Below, piece after piece: positions 26,465-36,068 of a stretch of DNA of 64,000 nucleotides; the stretch's first letter is position 1; each line of letters opens with the position of its first letter. The notes beneath the pieces are model-generated. The model had not been told where the DNA came from, did no database searches, and saw nothing but the letters and a program-made list of their open reading frames with translations. The position numbers and the translations under genes are program-made. This DNA is from Vibrio harveyi NBRC 15634 = ATCC 14126 = KCTC 12724. Its GTDB lineage: Bacteria > Pseudomonadota > Gammaproteobacteria > Enterobacterales > Vibrionaceae. The stretch lies in contig NZ_BCUF01000023.1 in assembly GCF_001591145.1 (NCBI RefSeq), forward strand, positions 21,827-85,826, given 5' to 3'.

Positions 26465-27274
26465 TTAGGCAGATAAGTAATCTTTTTTGAACTTTTCGAT
26501 CTCAGATGCAGAAAAGAAATGCTTAGTGAATTTAGAAGTGAGCATTTCTTCAATGAGCGCTACTTTTGGATGAAAAGTACGTTTAAATTCAACAAGAAGA
26601 GGGGAGTACCACTTGTTATCGGCTTGGTTATCATGCTGCACCTTTACTTCTTGTTGTAAAAAGGTGCTAATTGCTTTTTGTGACTGATCGAGTTTATCGA
26701 CACGAACAACCATAAGAGAGAAGTTGTCCTTTTGGTAAACTTGATATCCAAGCTCATGATCAAAAGGGTGTGTAAACACGTCGATGCCAGTGAGTGGCTT
26801 GATTTCATTATCAAACCATTCCAATGGATATTGATGGTTTACATGCTCCTCAAAAGCTTCATGTAACAATTGAGAACGTTCAGAGCGTACTGCACTGTCA
26901 TCGTTTAAGTACTTTGCCGCCATCCAGAATGGTAGGGATTGGAAGAACATGGATATGTTTCGACCAATCGGCTCACGCACTAAAGAAATGATGCGGACTT
27001 GTTTCTTACGCTTGAGCATGCGACTCATGATCAAGCGCTTTAATAAGCGCTTGATGTAGTTAGTCGCAGGGTTATGCAGTTGTGCACGAACTGGAGATAT
27101 CTGTTTTTCTGCATCGATAGACATCAGATCGTGTAGATGAATCGATTTTGGAATCGATTTCTCCAACGCGCTCGACCCCACTTTTCCCATTTGATAAATC
27201 AGTACCGGGCTGTCCTGCTCCTTTAACAGTTGGTACCACTGCATGCTAAGGCTAATAGGCGTACTGCTGGACAT
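26465..27274 (-). CDS. NKWYS-family, sulfotransferase-like capsule protein (copy 1)
   Basis: The 269-residue protein shares its plan with the other copy: PVLIYQMGKVGSSALEKSI near residue 20, ISLVREPIGRNISMFFQSL near 100 and NKWYS near 214. The two are clearly paralogues but much diverged, which suggests different acceptor positions. It overlaps the end of the Wzz/Wzc gene by 23 bp; a GGAG ribosome site before the ATG at 27274 supports this start. Confidence 0.8.
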   Translation of the reverse strand: MSSSTPISLSMQWYQLLKEQDSPVLIYQMGKVGSSALEKSIPKSIHLHDLMSIDAEKQISPVRAQLHNPATNYIKRLLKRLIMSRMLKRKKQVRIISLVREPIGRNISMFFQSLPFWMAAKYLNDDSAVRSERSQLLHEAFEEHVNHQYPLEWFDNEIKPLTGIDVFTHPFDHELGYQVYQKDNFSLMVVRVDKLDQSQKAISTFLQQEVKVQHDNQADNKWYSPLLVEFKRTFHPKVALIEEMLTSKFTKHFFSASEIEKFKKDYLSA

Positions 27275-29447
27275 AATTCGCTTCTCCTTCCTTTGATTTT
27301 GCCTGAGTAATCAGAACGCCAAGCGAAGGAACTGAGTGTTGAATTTGTTTAGATAGCGCTGCGTTAACCAATGATGCCTTGGTCGATTCTGATCGGATTA
27401 CCGTAATTAATCCGTTTGCTTTCTTACCTAGAATGAGTGCATCGCTCACTGATAGCAGTGGAGGCGTATCAATAATGATGCGGTCATATTTCCCCTTGAG
27501 GTATTCGATCAATTTGTCGAAACGATCGGATGCCAACAACTCTTGTGGGTTTGGTGGAATAATCCCTGCAGGCAATACATCTAGATTCGCCTCCTCGCTG
27601 CGAACAATACACTCACTTAGCGATGTATCCATCGTAAGGATATTGGTGAGTCCAGGGCTCGACTCCGAGATATTAAAACGTTTGGCGATCGATGGTCTGC
27701 GTAAGTCACAATCGATGATCAAGACTTTCTCCATGGTGGAAAAAGACACTGCCATATTGATGCTCGTTGATGTTTTGCCTTCTTCTGGAATAGCTGAAGT
27801 GAAAGGGAGCACTCTCTGTTTCGAGTTTGTTAATCTGAGCAGGAGAGAGGTTCTGACCGAGCGGCAGGCTTCGCTGAACAGTTTCTCATCTTTGTCGAGA
27901 TAAGCGGTATAGCTCACCCCACCTTTGCGTAGATTACGCTTTTTCACTCTTGGTATTGTGCCTAGGCAGGTGACACCCAGCTTTTCTTGTACATCTGAGG
28001 AAGTACGAATCACTTCACGCAATGTTTCTAAAATGATGACAAGCGCACAGGCAATAGCAAAACCAAAGAAGGTTGCAATTAACACCAGCTTCATACGTTG
28101 TGGCGCAATCGGGAAAAGCGGAATGATTGCTGGATCAGTAAAACGCGCAGTGACGTTTTTGTAATCGCTAGTGGCGCTGGTCTCTTTCTCGCGGTTCAAA
28201 AACGCTTCATACAAATCTTTGTTCGATTCGACCTCTCGCTTCAGTTGCTCATACTTGGCTTTTTGGGAGCCTAACATTTGGAAATCTGACTTTTTGCTGT
28301 CTAATTCCGCGCGAAGCATATCTTCTTGCGCTTTCGCTGCGAGTAAGTCTTGTTGTTTGCTGAATGAGATTTCGCGAATCAGCTGTTGAGTTCGGGTGCG
28401 AATTGAATCTAGCTGAGCCCTAGCTTGAACCATACGGTCATGCTTTGGTCCATAGCGTTGAGAAAGCTCAGAGACATTTTTCTCAGCTTGAGCTTCAGAA
28501 AGTTTAAGATCGCGGATCTGCGCTTGGTTTGCAAATTCGTCGATAGACAGAAGGCTATCTAAGTCTTGTGAAGATTTACGCTTCAAAAGGTCGATCAGAG
28601 TCTGCGCTTCAATACGGTTGTTAATCGCGGCATTTAACTTGCGGCTTAGCTCTTCGAGTTCACTGGCGTAGATATCATCAATACCATTGATATCAATCAG
28701 ACCTTCTTGCAATAAGAAGTCTTGTAGCGCTTGCTCAGACGTTCTCAAGCGTTGTTCTAGCTTTTGTGAGTTATTGGTCAACCAAGTCGCTGCGTTTTGA
28801 GTAATTACTAGCTTGGCTTCGAAGTTGGTATCGATGTATGCCTGACCGACGGCATTCGCAATCTTGGTCGCAAGCTCGGGATCAGTAGAGCGAAAGCGAA
28901 TTTTCACTAGCTGAGTGTTACGTACAGGTTCGATCTCTAGCTTCTCTTTGAATGCTTGAAGAGCTTGGTAGTATGGCTTTGCATGCTGTTGAGTTTCTTC
29001 AGGGTTTGGAGACACTCGTAACACATCTTGTACTAGTGGGATGGACTTAATCTCATCAATTTTCTGCTCAAATCTACTTGACCCTGTGAACTCAGGGTGC
29101 TGGGTTAAGTTAAGCTGAGTAATCACTTTGTCGGCAATGTGATTTGATTTAAGAATGGCGATTTGAGTTTGAAAGTACTCTTTTTTAGTGGTGTCCACGC
29201 CGTACACTTCTTCAATTGAGAGTGCACTTTTTTGCTCTTCTTGAATAAGAAGGGTAGCAGTGGCTTGGTATACCGACTTTTTCGAATAGATATACCAAGT
29301 GCAAGTGAGAGAAAAGATGATGGTAAACGCTAAAATGCTTAACCAATTCTTTTTAAGTGTTCGGTAGTGATGCCCAAAACGAATCAACTCGATGCGATTG
29401 GAAGAAGGATGAGTAGAATGAATTCCGTTCATTGAATTGCCTGTCAT
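27252..29447 (-). CDS. Wzz/Wzc-type chain-length and tyrosine autokinase protein
   Basis: The 731-residue protein has N-terminal Wzz domain with membrane segments (about 33-52 and 450-470), a long periplasmic coiled coil (about 220-420) and a cytoplasmic BY-kinase domain: Walker A SAIPEEGKTSTS (about 550), Walker A' VLIIDCDLRRPS (about 575) and Walker B RIIIDTPPLL (about 655). The C-terminal tail has only a short tyrosine group (NYVQQYAY). It sets polymer length and works with the Wza-like protein. By order this would be CpsD of V. parahaemolyticus. Confidence 0.93.
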   Translation of the reverse strand: MTGNSMNGIHSTHPSSNRIELIRFGHHYRTLKKNWLSILAFTIIFSLTCTWYIYSKKSVYQATATLLIQEEQKSALSIEEVYGVDTTKKEYFQTQIAILKSNHIADKVITQLNLTQHPEFTGSSRFEQKIDEIKSIPLVQDVLRVSPNPEETQQHAKPYYQALQAFKEKLEIEPVRNTQLVKIRFRSTDPELATKIANAVGQAYIDTNFEAKLVITQNAATWLTNNSQKLEQRLRTSEQALQDFLLQEGLIDINGIDDIYASELEELSRKLNAAINNRIEAQTLIDLLKRKSSQDLDSLLSIDEFANQAQIRDLKLSEAQAEKNVSELSQRYGPKHDRMVQARAQLDSIRTRTQQLIREISFSKQQDLLAAKAQEDMLRAELDSKKSDFQMLGSQKAKYEQLKREVESNKDLYEAFLNREKETSATSDYKNVTARFTDPAIIPLFPIAPQRMKLVLIATFFGFAIACALVIILETLREVIRTSSDVQEKLGVTCLGTIPRVKKRNLRKGGVSYTAYLDKDEKLFSEACRSVRTSLLLRLTNSKQRVLPFTSAIPEEGKTSTSINMAVSFSTMEKVLIIDCDLRRPSIAKRFNISESSPGLTNILTMDTSLSECIVRSEEANLDVLPAGIIPPNPQELLASDRFDKLIEYLKGKYDRIIIDTPPLLSVSDALILGKKANGLITVIRSESTKASLVNAALSKQIQHSVPSLGVLITQAKSKEGEANYVQQYAY

Positions 29448-29980
29448 TAGAAGAAGCTCTGATCGATAAATACAATGTCGCCAGGCTCTACCGAGCGCTG
29501 CATGTTGACGCTTTCAACAGTTTTACCTGTTGCATGTTGGGTAAGGTTGATACTTTTTCTTGATGCTCGGTCGGTCAAACCACCGGCTAGAGCGATCGCT
29601 TTTTCTATGGTGAGCCCTGGTTGATATTCAAACCCACCTGGTTTTCTTACTTCACCGTTCACATAGAAAAGTCGAAAGCTGTTGATTGTGACCATGACTT
29701 TAGGGTTAATGAGGTAATCACCTTTTAGCCCGGTTTCTATTTCGTATTTCAGCTGTTTTGGTGTTTTGTTGATCGCCTTGATGCGTCCTAGGTATGGGTA
29801 ATCGAAGTAGCCATCTGACGTAATTAGGATGTTTTTTATCGTCAGATCTTCTTCGCCATACACTTGTACAGAAATGGTATCGCCTGTATCGAGCAAATAA
29901 TCTTGCTCACTGGTATTTGCCGAAACAAAGGCGCTAAATAGAACCAGCGTTAAGCCAAGCAGCGTTGTTAAAAGATTCAT
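29447..29980 (-). CDS. Polysaccharide export protein, short Wza-like
   Basis: The 177-residue protein has a signal peptide (about 1-21, ending SAFVSA), a Poly_export domain (DYLLDTGDTISVQVYGEEDLT) and one SLBB domain (FYVNGEVRKPGGFEYQPGLTIEKAIALAGG, split over about 108-137). It is much shorter than E. coli Wza (about 380 residues) and has no lipobox or C-terminal amphipathic helix, so the outer-membrane channel is probably formed with the barrel protein encoded next to it. By order it would be CpsC. Confidence 0.92.
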   Translation of the reverse strand: MNLLTTLLGLTLVLFSAFVSANTSEQDYLLDTGDTISVQVYGEEDLTIKNILITSDGYFDYPYLGRIKAINKTPKQLKYEIETGLKGDYLINPKVMVTINSFRLFYVNGEVRKPGGFEYQPGLTIEKAIALAGGLTDRASRKSINLTQHATGKTVESVNMQRSVEPGDIVFIDQSFF

Positions 29981-29992
29981 TGATATTCCTTG

Positions 29993-31201
29993 TTATAAAG
30001 AGAATCGGGCACTGATAGACCAAACGTTTTGGTCAAAACTATAGCCCTGCAAGTTGGAGTTTTTATCTTGATAGCGCCAATCTGCCTTAAGTAGTACCCA
30101 GCGCTTAATTTGATAATCCACACCTGCGGACAAGGCGTAGCGATCCTCGTTACGTGTGACGCCGGTATAGTCATCTTGCTGATAGAGTGCTTCTAAACGT
30201 GTGGTTAAGTAGCTGTTCCAATCTTGCTTGAGCGCTAGCGTATAACGAGTTTGCAAGTTGTAATCGCCATCCTGATCTGGGCTAACCGCAGCTTGAGTCG
30301 TCTTTAAGGTCAGGAGCGTGTGTTCCTGTGGTTGCCATTCCAATCCGATATCCCAACTAAATCCCTCGAAGGTTTCTCTTTGATGACTATCGAAGTCCTT
30401 TATTTGGTAACCCAATCGCGCGATACCTTGTGTTTTACCCGTGACTTCCCACTGAGCACCGGTGTAATAGAAGCCCGAGTGATTATCTTTGGAAGGTACA
30501 TTTGGATTATCTGTTTGATAATCTGTTAAGGTTTGTTTTGTTCCGATTAACCAATAAGTCCTGGGTGTGGCGCGCAAATAAAATTCGAGATGCGCGCTCG
30601 GCGCTCGAAAGTCGTTGTATTTGGTTTTAGAGTCAGGCTTTCCTGGCAGTCCATCACGGTAGTTCTGATAGGTTTTATCTTGGTAACCTATACCAAACTC
30701 AAACCGTCCTTTTGAACCGTCAGAGCCCAATATGTAATTGGATCTGAAAACATTGCGATGAAACTCCAACGGATCGGTAATTTTGTTTCCTTGCCCCTCA
30801 GTAAACTCTTCACCTTTTTCTTCATGCTGAGCGCGAAATTGGTAATCCAAGACCAAGCGGTTACGATGATTAAACTCAAAGAAGTTAGTGAATTGAATAA
30901 GATGATCATCGTAATCATTTTGTTCATCAGAGGAGAAGCCCGCGCTTAACTTATAAAGCAAGTCTGCACGGTATTGATTGCGTTCAATCTTTGTTAATAG
31001 GCTTGGCTCAACACCCCAAATATTTACTGATTCAACGTTTTCACCTTGGTCAGCTTTCGCAATGTTGTCATTGCCTTCATAAAACACGCCTACGGTAGGG
31101 ATAAACTCAATGCCTGATTCGGTTCTGTAAGCCATCGGTTCTGCCATTGAAGCAGCAGAGCTTAGTACTAGAACAACCCCCAAGTACGTCTTTTTTATCA
31201 T
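29993..31201 (-). CDS. Outer-membrane beta-barrel protein of the capsule operon
   Basis: The product (402 residues from ATG 31201; ATG 31219, overlapping cpsA, is possible) has a signal peptide ending AASMA and then about 16-18 amphipathic strands, ending VWSISARFSL with a C-terminal Phe-x-Leu signature for the barrel assembly machine. It resembles VpsM/CpsB-type proteins found beside short Wza homologues, and probably supplies the exit pore for the capsule chain. Confidence 0.85.
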   Translation of the reverse strand: MIKKTYLGVVLVLSSAASMAEPMAYRTESGIEFIPTVGVFYEGNDNIAKADQGENVESVNIWGVEPSLLTKIERNQYRADLLYKLSAGFSSDEQNDYDDHLIQFTNFFEFNHRNRLVLDYQFRAQHEEKGEEFTEGQGNKITDPLEFHRNVFRSNYILGSDGSKGRFEFGIGYQDKTYQNYRDGLPGKPDSKTKYNDFRAPSAHLEFYLRATPRTYWLIGTKQTLTDYQTDNPNVPSKDNHSGFYYTGAQWEVTGKTQGIARLGYQIKDFDSHQRETFEGFSWDIGLEWQPQEHTLLTLKTTQAAVSPDQDGDYNLQTRYTLALKQDWNSYLTTRLEALYQQDDYTGVTRNEDRYALSAGVDYQIKRWVLLKADWRYQDKNSNLQGYSFDQNVWSISARFSL

Positions 31202-31208
31202 GATCGAC

Positions 31209-32609
31209 TTAGTACGCATTTGAACCTGTAAATCCTTTGAATATCGTCAGGAAGATGATTTTGATGTCCATCCAAACTGACCATTGGTGGATGTAATCCA
31301 AATCGAACTCGACACGCTTTTCCATTTTATCGAGTGTATCGGTCTCACCACGGTAGCCATTGATTTGTGCCCAGCCTGTGATGCCTGGTTTTACTTTGTG
31401 TCTTAGCATGTAACGGTCGACGATTTGGCGATATTCCTCATTGTGTGAAACCGCATGCGGACGCGGACCGACAATCGACATCGTGCCTTGCAGAACATTG
31501 ATAAACTGGGGCAGTTCATCAAGAGAAGTGCGACGTAGGAACCCACCAAATGGTGTAATGCGAGGATCGTTTTTGGTGGCTTGTTTTACGTCGTTCCCTT
31601 GCTCCATCGTGGTCATTGAACGGAACTTCCAAACTTCAATTTTTCTGCCATCCAATCCGTAGCGGAATTGCTTAAAGATAACCGGACCTTTAGATGTAAC
31701 TTTAATGCCGATAGCAATTGCGAGTAGGATTGGTGAAATAAGAAGCAAGATAATGCTTGATAAAACAATATCTTCTAGACGTTTTACCCATGATGAAATA
31801 CCAGCGAAAGGTGTATCGAAAACGCTGAGTGTTTGAACTTGACCTATTTGATCCCAACGAGAGTGCAGTAAGTTATAGGTAAAGAAATCAGGGATAAGGT
31901 AAGTGTTCGCCGTGGTGTCTGAAAACTGAGTCAGGAATGATGCAATACGCTCGTTAGCGTGCATTGGCATAGCGATATAAACGTAATCCACTTCACCGCG
32001 TTTAGCTCGTTCTAAGGCTAGACCAACATTGCCTTTTATTGGGTATTCGGATTCTGGCAATCGGTCTTTAGAGCGCTCATCGTAGAAACCATCAAATAAG
32101 ACACCATGCTCTGTGTGGCTTTCTAGTTCATTTGCAAGTGTTAAACCGTGTGGCGTTTGACCAATAATGATTGCAGTTCTAGTGTTGTAGCCCATCTTTC
32201 TCATGTATGCCAAGACAGCACGAAACGCAACGCGCCAAGAAAGAAGTAGCACTGGTGTAATTAAGAACCAAGATGCAAGAATGTAGCGCTCGAACAAGAC
32301 ATGTACTTGAGAAAAGTACAGAACCATAAACAGGAAGGTGCAGGTCACTAACCATGAAATGCACAGGATAAATATTTGTTCTTTAAATGAACTGGTGCGC
32401 CAAGAACGATATAGCTTTCCGCTCTCAGCCATGATGAGGAAAGAAACGCTGCCTACGAAAGATAGGATAACGTAATCTTTGTAGAGTGACGTGTTGGCAT
32501 CTTTGACAACCAAAAACAGCATAAACGAGACGATGACTACGAGATCAGAGATGCGGTATAAAAATGCGAATTCCATCTCATGAGAACGTATGAGTCCTTT
32601 GTGTTTCAT
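31209..32609 (-). CDS. cpsA: Undecaprenyl-phosphate sugar-phosphotransferase, first gene of capsule operon
   Basis: The 466-residue protein has five N-terminal membrane segments, a central CoA-binding-like domain (AIIIGQTPHGLTLANEL near 150) and the C-terminal bacterial sugar transferase domain (VTSKGPVIFKQFRYGLDGRKIEVWKFRSM, split near 305-335; RRTSLDELPQFINVLQG near 360; VGPRPHA near 380). It transfers a hexose-1-phosphate, glucose in most WcaJ-type members, to undecaprenyl phosphate to start the repeat unit. The gene order and the malK neighbour match cpsA of V. parahaemolyticus as I remember it. Confidence 0.92.
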   Translation of the reverse strand: MKHKGLIRSHEMEFAFLYRISDLVVIVSFMLFLVVKDANTSLYKDYVILSFVGSVSFLIMAESGKLYRSWRTSSFKEQIFILCISWLVTCTFLFMVLYFSQVHVLFERYILASWFLITPVLLLSWRVAFRAVLAYMRKMGYNTRTAIIIGQTPHGLTLANELESHTEHGVLFDGFYDERSKDRLPESEYPIKGNVGLALERAKRGEVDYVYIAMPMHANERIASFLTQFSDTTANTYLIPDFFTYNLLHSRWDQIGQVQTLSVFDTPFAGISSWVKRLEDIVLSSIILLLISPILLAIAIGIKVTSKGPVIFKQFRYGLDGRKIEVWKFRSMTTMEQGNDVKQATKNDPRITPFGGFLRRTSLDELPQFINVLQGTMSIVGPRPHAVSHNEEYRQIVDRYMLRHKVKPGITGWAQINGYRGETDTLDKMEKRVEFDLDYIHQWSVWMDIKIIFLTIFKGFTGSNAY

Positions 32610-32970
32610 AACCTAATTTCCCTTAAGACACGCTACCGCCATTGGGTGTCGTTTCCCAATATCCGTGTCGTTAACGCTTTTTAGTGATAAATAAAATGTG
32701 TTTGTCGGTGACCGCAGAAAACCGATCTATCAATCACCATAATTCGGAAATTAGTTTAAAAATTCGCTCTGTTTAGGTAAGTGGAAATAAGAATGAAATT
32801 TAGACCTTCGGCTAATATTGGCAGTTTAGGAAAAACTTAATACTTGTCTGAGTAGGGCGGGTAAAAGTACTAATCGTAAAGGATTGAAAAGAAACTAAGG
32901 TTTTAATTTGCTTATGGTCTATCGAATTAATTCTTAGGACGGAAAATTAATACGTTAGTTTCGGAAATAA
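32610..32970. promoter_or_regulatory. Upstream region of the capsule operon
   Basis: About 360 bp without a gene, between cpsA and the malK terminator. It must hold the capsule promoter. It is AT-rich and has three CGGAAA-type words (32745, 32940, 32962). I do not see a JUMPstart/ops sequence. In V. parahaemolyticus the operon is known to be under c-di-GMP-responsive and quorum-sensing control, but I cannot point to specific binding sites. Confidence 0.5.
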
Positions 32971-32997
32971 AAAATCCCTCTCGAATGAGAGGGATTG
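32971..32997 (-). terminator. Terminator of malK
   Basis: Perfect 10-bp stem AATCCCTCTC / GAGAGGGATT with loop GAAT; on the minus strand it is followed by a run of six T. It lies 27 bp beyond the malK stop. Confidence 0.85.
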
Positions 32998-33022
32998 GTA
33001 GCAAGCAAAGGTGAAAGAAGTT

Positions 33023-34141
33023 TTACTCGAAATCTACGCCGTTTTCTTTATGTAGTCGGCGGCATGCGCGACCATCGCTGTGGAATAGGTGACAACGATG
33101 TGCAGGGATACCGATTTCTAGTTTGTCACCAGACTCTACTGGTAGTGTATCTGGTTGACGGTAGATAACGTCTGCGTCCGCACCTTCTAGGTTTAGGTAA
33201 ACTTGAGTCTCGTTACCTAGTTTCTCTACGATCATCACTTCACCGTGAATTGTCGCATCAGCGTCAACGGCTTGAACTAAGTGCTCTGGGCGAATACCTA
33301 GTGACATACGGTCACCGCGGTTCACCGTCGTACCATCTACTGGGATCCAGAATGATACACCGTTAGAAAGTTGTACTTTTACGCGCTCTGATTCGACTTC
33401 GTCAATGAAAACACTCATGAAGTTCATCTTTGGTGAACCAATGAAACCAGCAACAAAACGGTTTTGTGGGTAGTGGTAAAGCTCTAATGGCTTACCAACT
33501 TGTGATACATAACCACCATCAAGAACGACAATTTTGTCAGCCATTGTCATCGCTTCAACCTGATCGTGCGTAACGTAGATCATGGTACAACCAAGCTGGC
33601 GTTGTAGCTTCGTGATTTGCGCACGCATGTTTACGCGCAGTGCTGCGTCCAAGTTCGATAATGGTTCATCAAGAAGGAATACATCTGGTTGAGACACAAG
33701 CGTACGACCGATCGCAACACGTTGACGTTGACCACCAGAAAGTGCTTTTGGTTGACGCTCTAGCAGGTGACCCAACTGTAGAATTTCTGCTGCGTGTTCA
33801 ACACGCTTATCGATTTCAGCTTTGTCAGCTTTTGCTAGTTTCAGACCAAATGACATGTTGTCATATAGGTTTAGGTGTGGGTAAAGAGCATAAGACTGGA
33901 ACACCATACCAACACCACGTTTGGATGGTTCTACGTCATTCATGCGCTGGTCACCAATATACAAATCACCTGAAGTAATGTCTTCAAGACCGGCAATACA
34001 ACGTAGCAGGGTAGATTTACCACAACCTGATGGACCTACGAAAACAACGAATTCACCTTCGTTGATCTCTAGATCTACGTTCTTAGAAATCAGTACGTCG
34101 CCATACGCTTTACAAACATTTTTTAACGTGACACTCGCCAT
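33023..34141 (-). CDS. malK: Maltose/maltodextrin ABC transporter ATPase
   Basis: The 372-residue ATPase has Walker [10 protein letters not shown] (36-44), signature LSGGQRQRV (about 134), Walker [13 protein letters not shown] (about 153) and the switch His ([11 protein letters not shown]), then the C-terminal TOBE/OB regulatory domain ending with the [12 protein letters not shown] segment typical of MalK. It powers MalFG import of maltose. It is divergent to malEFG with about 670 bp in between that carry MalT-type boxes. Confidence 0.95.
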   Translation of the reverse strand: MASVTLKNVCKAYGDVLISKNVDLEINEGEFVVFVGPSGCGKSTLLRCIAGLEDITSGDLYIGDQRMNDVEPSKRGVGMVFQSYALYPHLNLYDNMSFGLKLAKADKAEIDKRVEHAAEILQLGHLLERQPKALSGGQRQRVAIGRTLVSQPDVFLLDEPLSNLDAALRVNMRAQITKLQRQLGCTMIYVTHDQVEAMTMADKIVVLDGGYVSQVGKPLELYHYPQNRFVAGFIGSPKMNFMSVFIDEVESERVKVQLSNGVSFWIPVDGTTVNRGDRMSLGIRPEHLVQAVDADATIHGEVMIVEKLGNETQVYLNLEGADADVIYRQPDTLPVESGDKLEIGIPAHRCHLFHSDGRACRRLHKENGVDFE

Positions 34142-34809
34142 GTAGCTCGTCCTCGATCAATTTTTATTATTCACCGCTCATCATTATATGAATTATCTAG
34201 CGAGCAGTAACAGTAGGAATCGGTAAGTTATTGGGATTGGTAAGAAAAACAGGGTAGCGCTCCAAATGTCCTGAACTGGAGCACTACCCATCATAGCCAA
34301 ATACGAGTTTCTCTCCCCCACATTATTCGTGTTGTCTCCCCCGTGAAATAATTACCACAAACAACACCAATAATGACATTCCACTCGTATGGCAATGAAA
34401 AACCAGCAAATCTTTTCACCTATAGGGTAGGTACTGCTGGGAAAGGGTTCTTACCATCCACTCTTGGATGACTGCAGTTTCTAAGATTGTGTTCACTGCT
34501 ACATCCTCCTAATCGAAATAATTGTAGGGGGAGTAGGCGGGGAGGAGTCAAAAAGGAGGAGTAGAGTGGGAGTTGGGCTGAAATCACATTATTGCGTGAC
34601 CTAAAGTTGAAACCGATCACAGGAAGTATTCATTTTGTGATTTGAGTCTCTAACCCTTGGCGATTCAGATCACGAAAATACGTCATAATTGCAAGGGCGT
34701 AGGGATTAGGAGGATGAGACATATAGGATTATTTCAGATGATATATGTCGAAATACGGCTGAACCTCAATGGACTAGCCCTACATCAAAAATATAAAAAG
34801 GATACGAAC
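34142..34809. promoter_or_regulatory. Divergent malK / malEFG control region
   Basis: No gene is seen; the open frame upstream of the MalE start is untranslated leader. MalT core boxes GGA(T/G)GA are visible at 34504-34509 (minus strand), 34541-34546 (in GGGGAGGAG, very close to the full box), 34555-34560 and 34712-34717. A possible CRP site overlaps GATTCAGATCACG near 34662-34675. A 13-bp inverted repeat (34252-34264 with 34277-34289, one mismatch) lies nearer malK. Confidence 0.65.
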
Positions 34810-35988
34810 ATGAAAAAATTAAGCGCTGTAGCACTAGGTACTCTTGTTGCTTTGGGTTCTTTTGGTGCTAATGCTGCCATCGAAGAAGGACAACTGACTA
34901 TCTGGATCAACGGCGACAAAGGCTATAACGGTCTTGCTGAAGTTGGTAAGAAGTTTGAAGAAGACACTGGCATCAAGGTAACAGTGGCTCACCCAGACGG
35001 TCTACAAGACAAGTTCCCTCAAACTGCAGCGACAGGTGATGGTCCTGATATCGTATTCTGGGCTCACGACCGTTTCGGTGGCTACGCAGAATCTGGTCTA
35101 CTAGCTGAAATCAAACCATCTAAAGAAATTCAAGACGGCATCGTTGATTTTGCATGGGATGCAGTTCGTTACGACGGCAAACTTATCGGTTACCCAGTAG
35201 CAGTTGAGTCTCTATCTCTAATCTACAACAAAGACCTTGTTCCAAACCCACCTAAGACTTGGGAAGAAGTAGCAGCGCTAGATGCGAAGCTTAAGAAAGA
35301 CGGTAAGTCTGCGATCATGTGGAACCTAAAAGAACCGTACTTCACATGGCCACTAATGGCAGCTGATGGCGGCTACGCGTTTAAATACACATCTGAAGGT
35401 TACGACATTAAAGATGCTGGTATCGCGAAGGAAGGCGTGAAAGACGCGATGAACTTCGTTAAAGGTCTAGTAGACAAAGGCGTAATCTCTGCGGATATGG
35501 ACTACTCAGTATCAGAGTCTGCGTTCAACCAAGGTACTGCAGCAATGACTATCAACGGTCCGTGGTCTTGGGGCAACATCGAGAAGTCTGGCATCAACTA
35601 CGGTGTAACAACACTGCCTAAATTCCAAGGTCAGTCTTCTAAGCCATTCGTTGGTGTACTAACTGCTGGTATCAGCACTGCATCACCTAACAAAGACCTA
35701 GCGGTAGAGTTCATCGAGAACTACCTACTAACTAACGATGGTCTACGTATGGTTAACAACGACAAGCCTCTAGGTGCAGTAGCGCTTAACTCATTCCAAC
35801 GTGAGCTAGATTCAGATACTCGTATCGCAGCAACAATGGACAACGCGATGAACGGTGAAATCATGCCAAACATCCCACAAATGAATGCATTCTGGGGTGC
35901 AGCTAAGAACGCTATCATCAACGTTGTTGACGGTCGTCAAACTGTAGATGCTGCTCTAGCAGATGCAGAAAAACAAATGACTAAATAA
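34810..35988 (+). CDS. malE: Periplasmic maltose/maltodextrin-binding protein
   Basis: The product (392 residues from ATG 34810, AAGGA site upstream) has a signal peptide ending FGANA and the MalE fold: [34 protein letters not shown] at the start of the mature protein, [22 protein letters not shown] near 85-105 and [18 protein letters not shown] near 250. It delivers maltose and maltodextrins to MalFGK2. A hairpin after its stop (36007-36028) probably lowers expression of malF relative to malE. Confidence 0.95.
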   Translation: MKKLSAVALGTLVALGSFGANAAIEEGQLTIWINGDKGYNGLAEVGKKFEEDTGIKVTVAHPDGLQDKFPQTAATGDGPDIVFWAHDRFGGYAESGLLAEIKPSKEIQDGIVDFAWDAVRYDGKLIGYPVAVESLSLIYNKDLVPNPPKTWEEVAALDAKLKKDGKSAIMWNLKEPYFTWPLMAADGGYAFKYTSEGYDIKDAGIAKEGVKDAMNFVKGLVDKGVISADMDYSVSESAFNQGTAAMTINGPWSWGNIEKSGINYGVTTLPKFQGQSSKPFVGVLTAGISTASPNKDLAVEFIENYLLTNDGLRMVNNDKPLGAVALNSFQRELDSDTRIAATMDNAMNGEIMPNIPQMNAFWGAAKNAIINVVDGRQTVDAALADAEKQMTK

Positions 35989-36006
35989 TTCAGTAATACC
36001 CTTTTT

Positions 36007-36030
36007 AAGGAGGGGGCAACTCCTCCTTAC
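36007..36030 (+). terminator. Intercistronic hairpin between malE and malF
   Basis: AAGGAGG / CCTCCTT stem with an 8-base loop followed by ACTTTTCT. Its place is the same as the attenuating repeat after malE in enteric bacteria; partial termination or mRNA protection is likely. Confidence 0.6.
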
Positions 36031-36068
36031 TTTTCTATATTTATCCTATATTCGCTAGCAGGTTCCCT

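Noticed and set aside
32610..32970. JUMPstart / ops element before the capsule operon
   Set aside because: No GGCGGTAG-type ops sequence followed by the JUMPstart core was found.
34657..34809. 51-residue N-terminal extension of MalE
   Set aside because: It would hide the signal peptide; the ATG at 34810 has a ribosome site and gives a normal MalE start.
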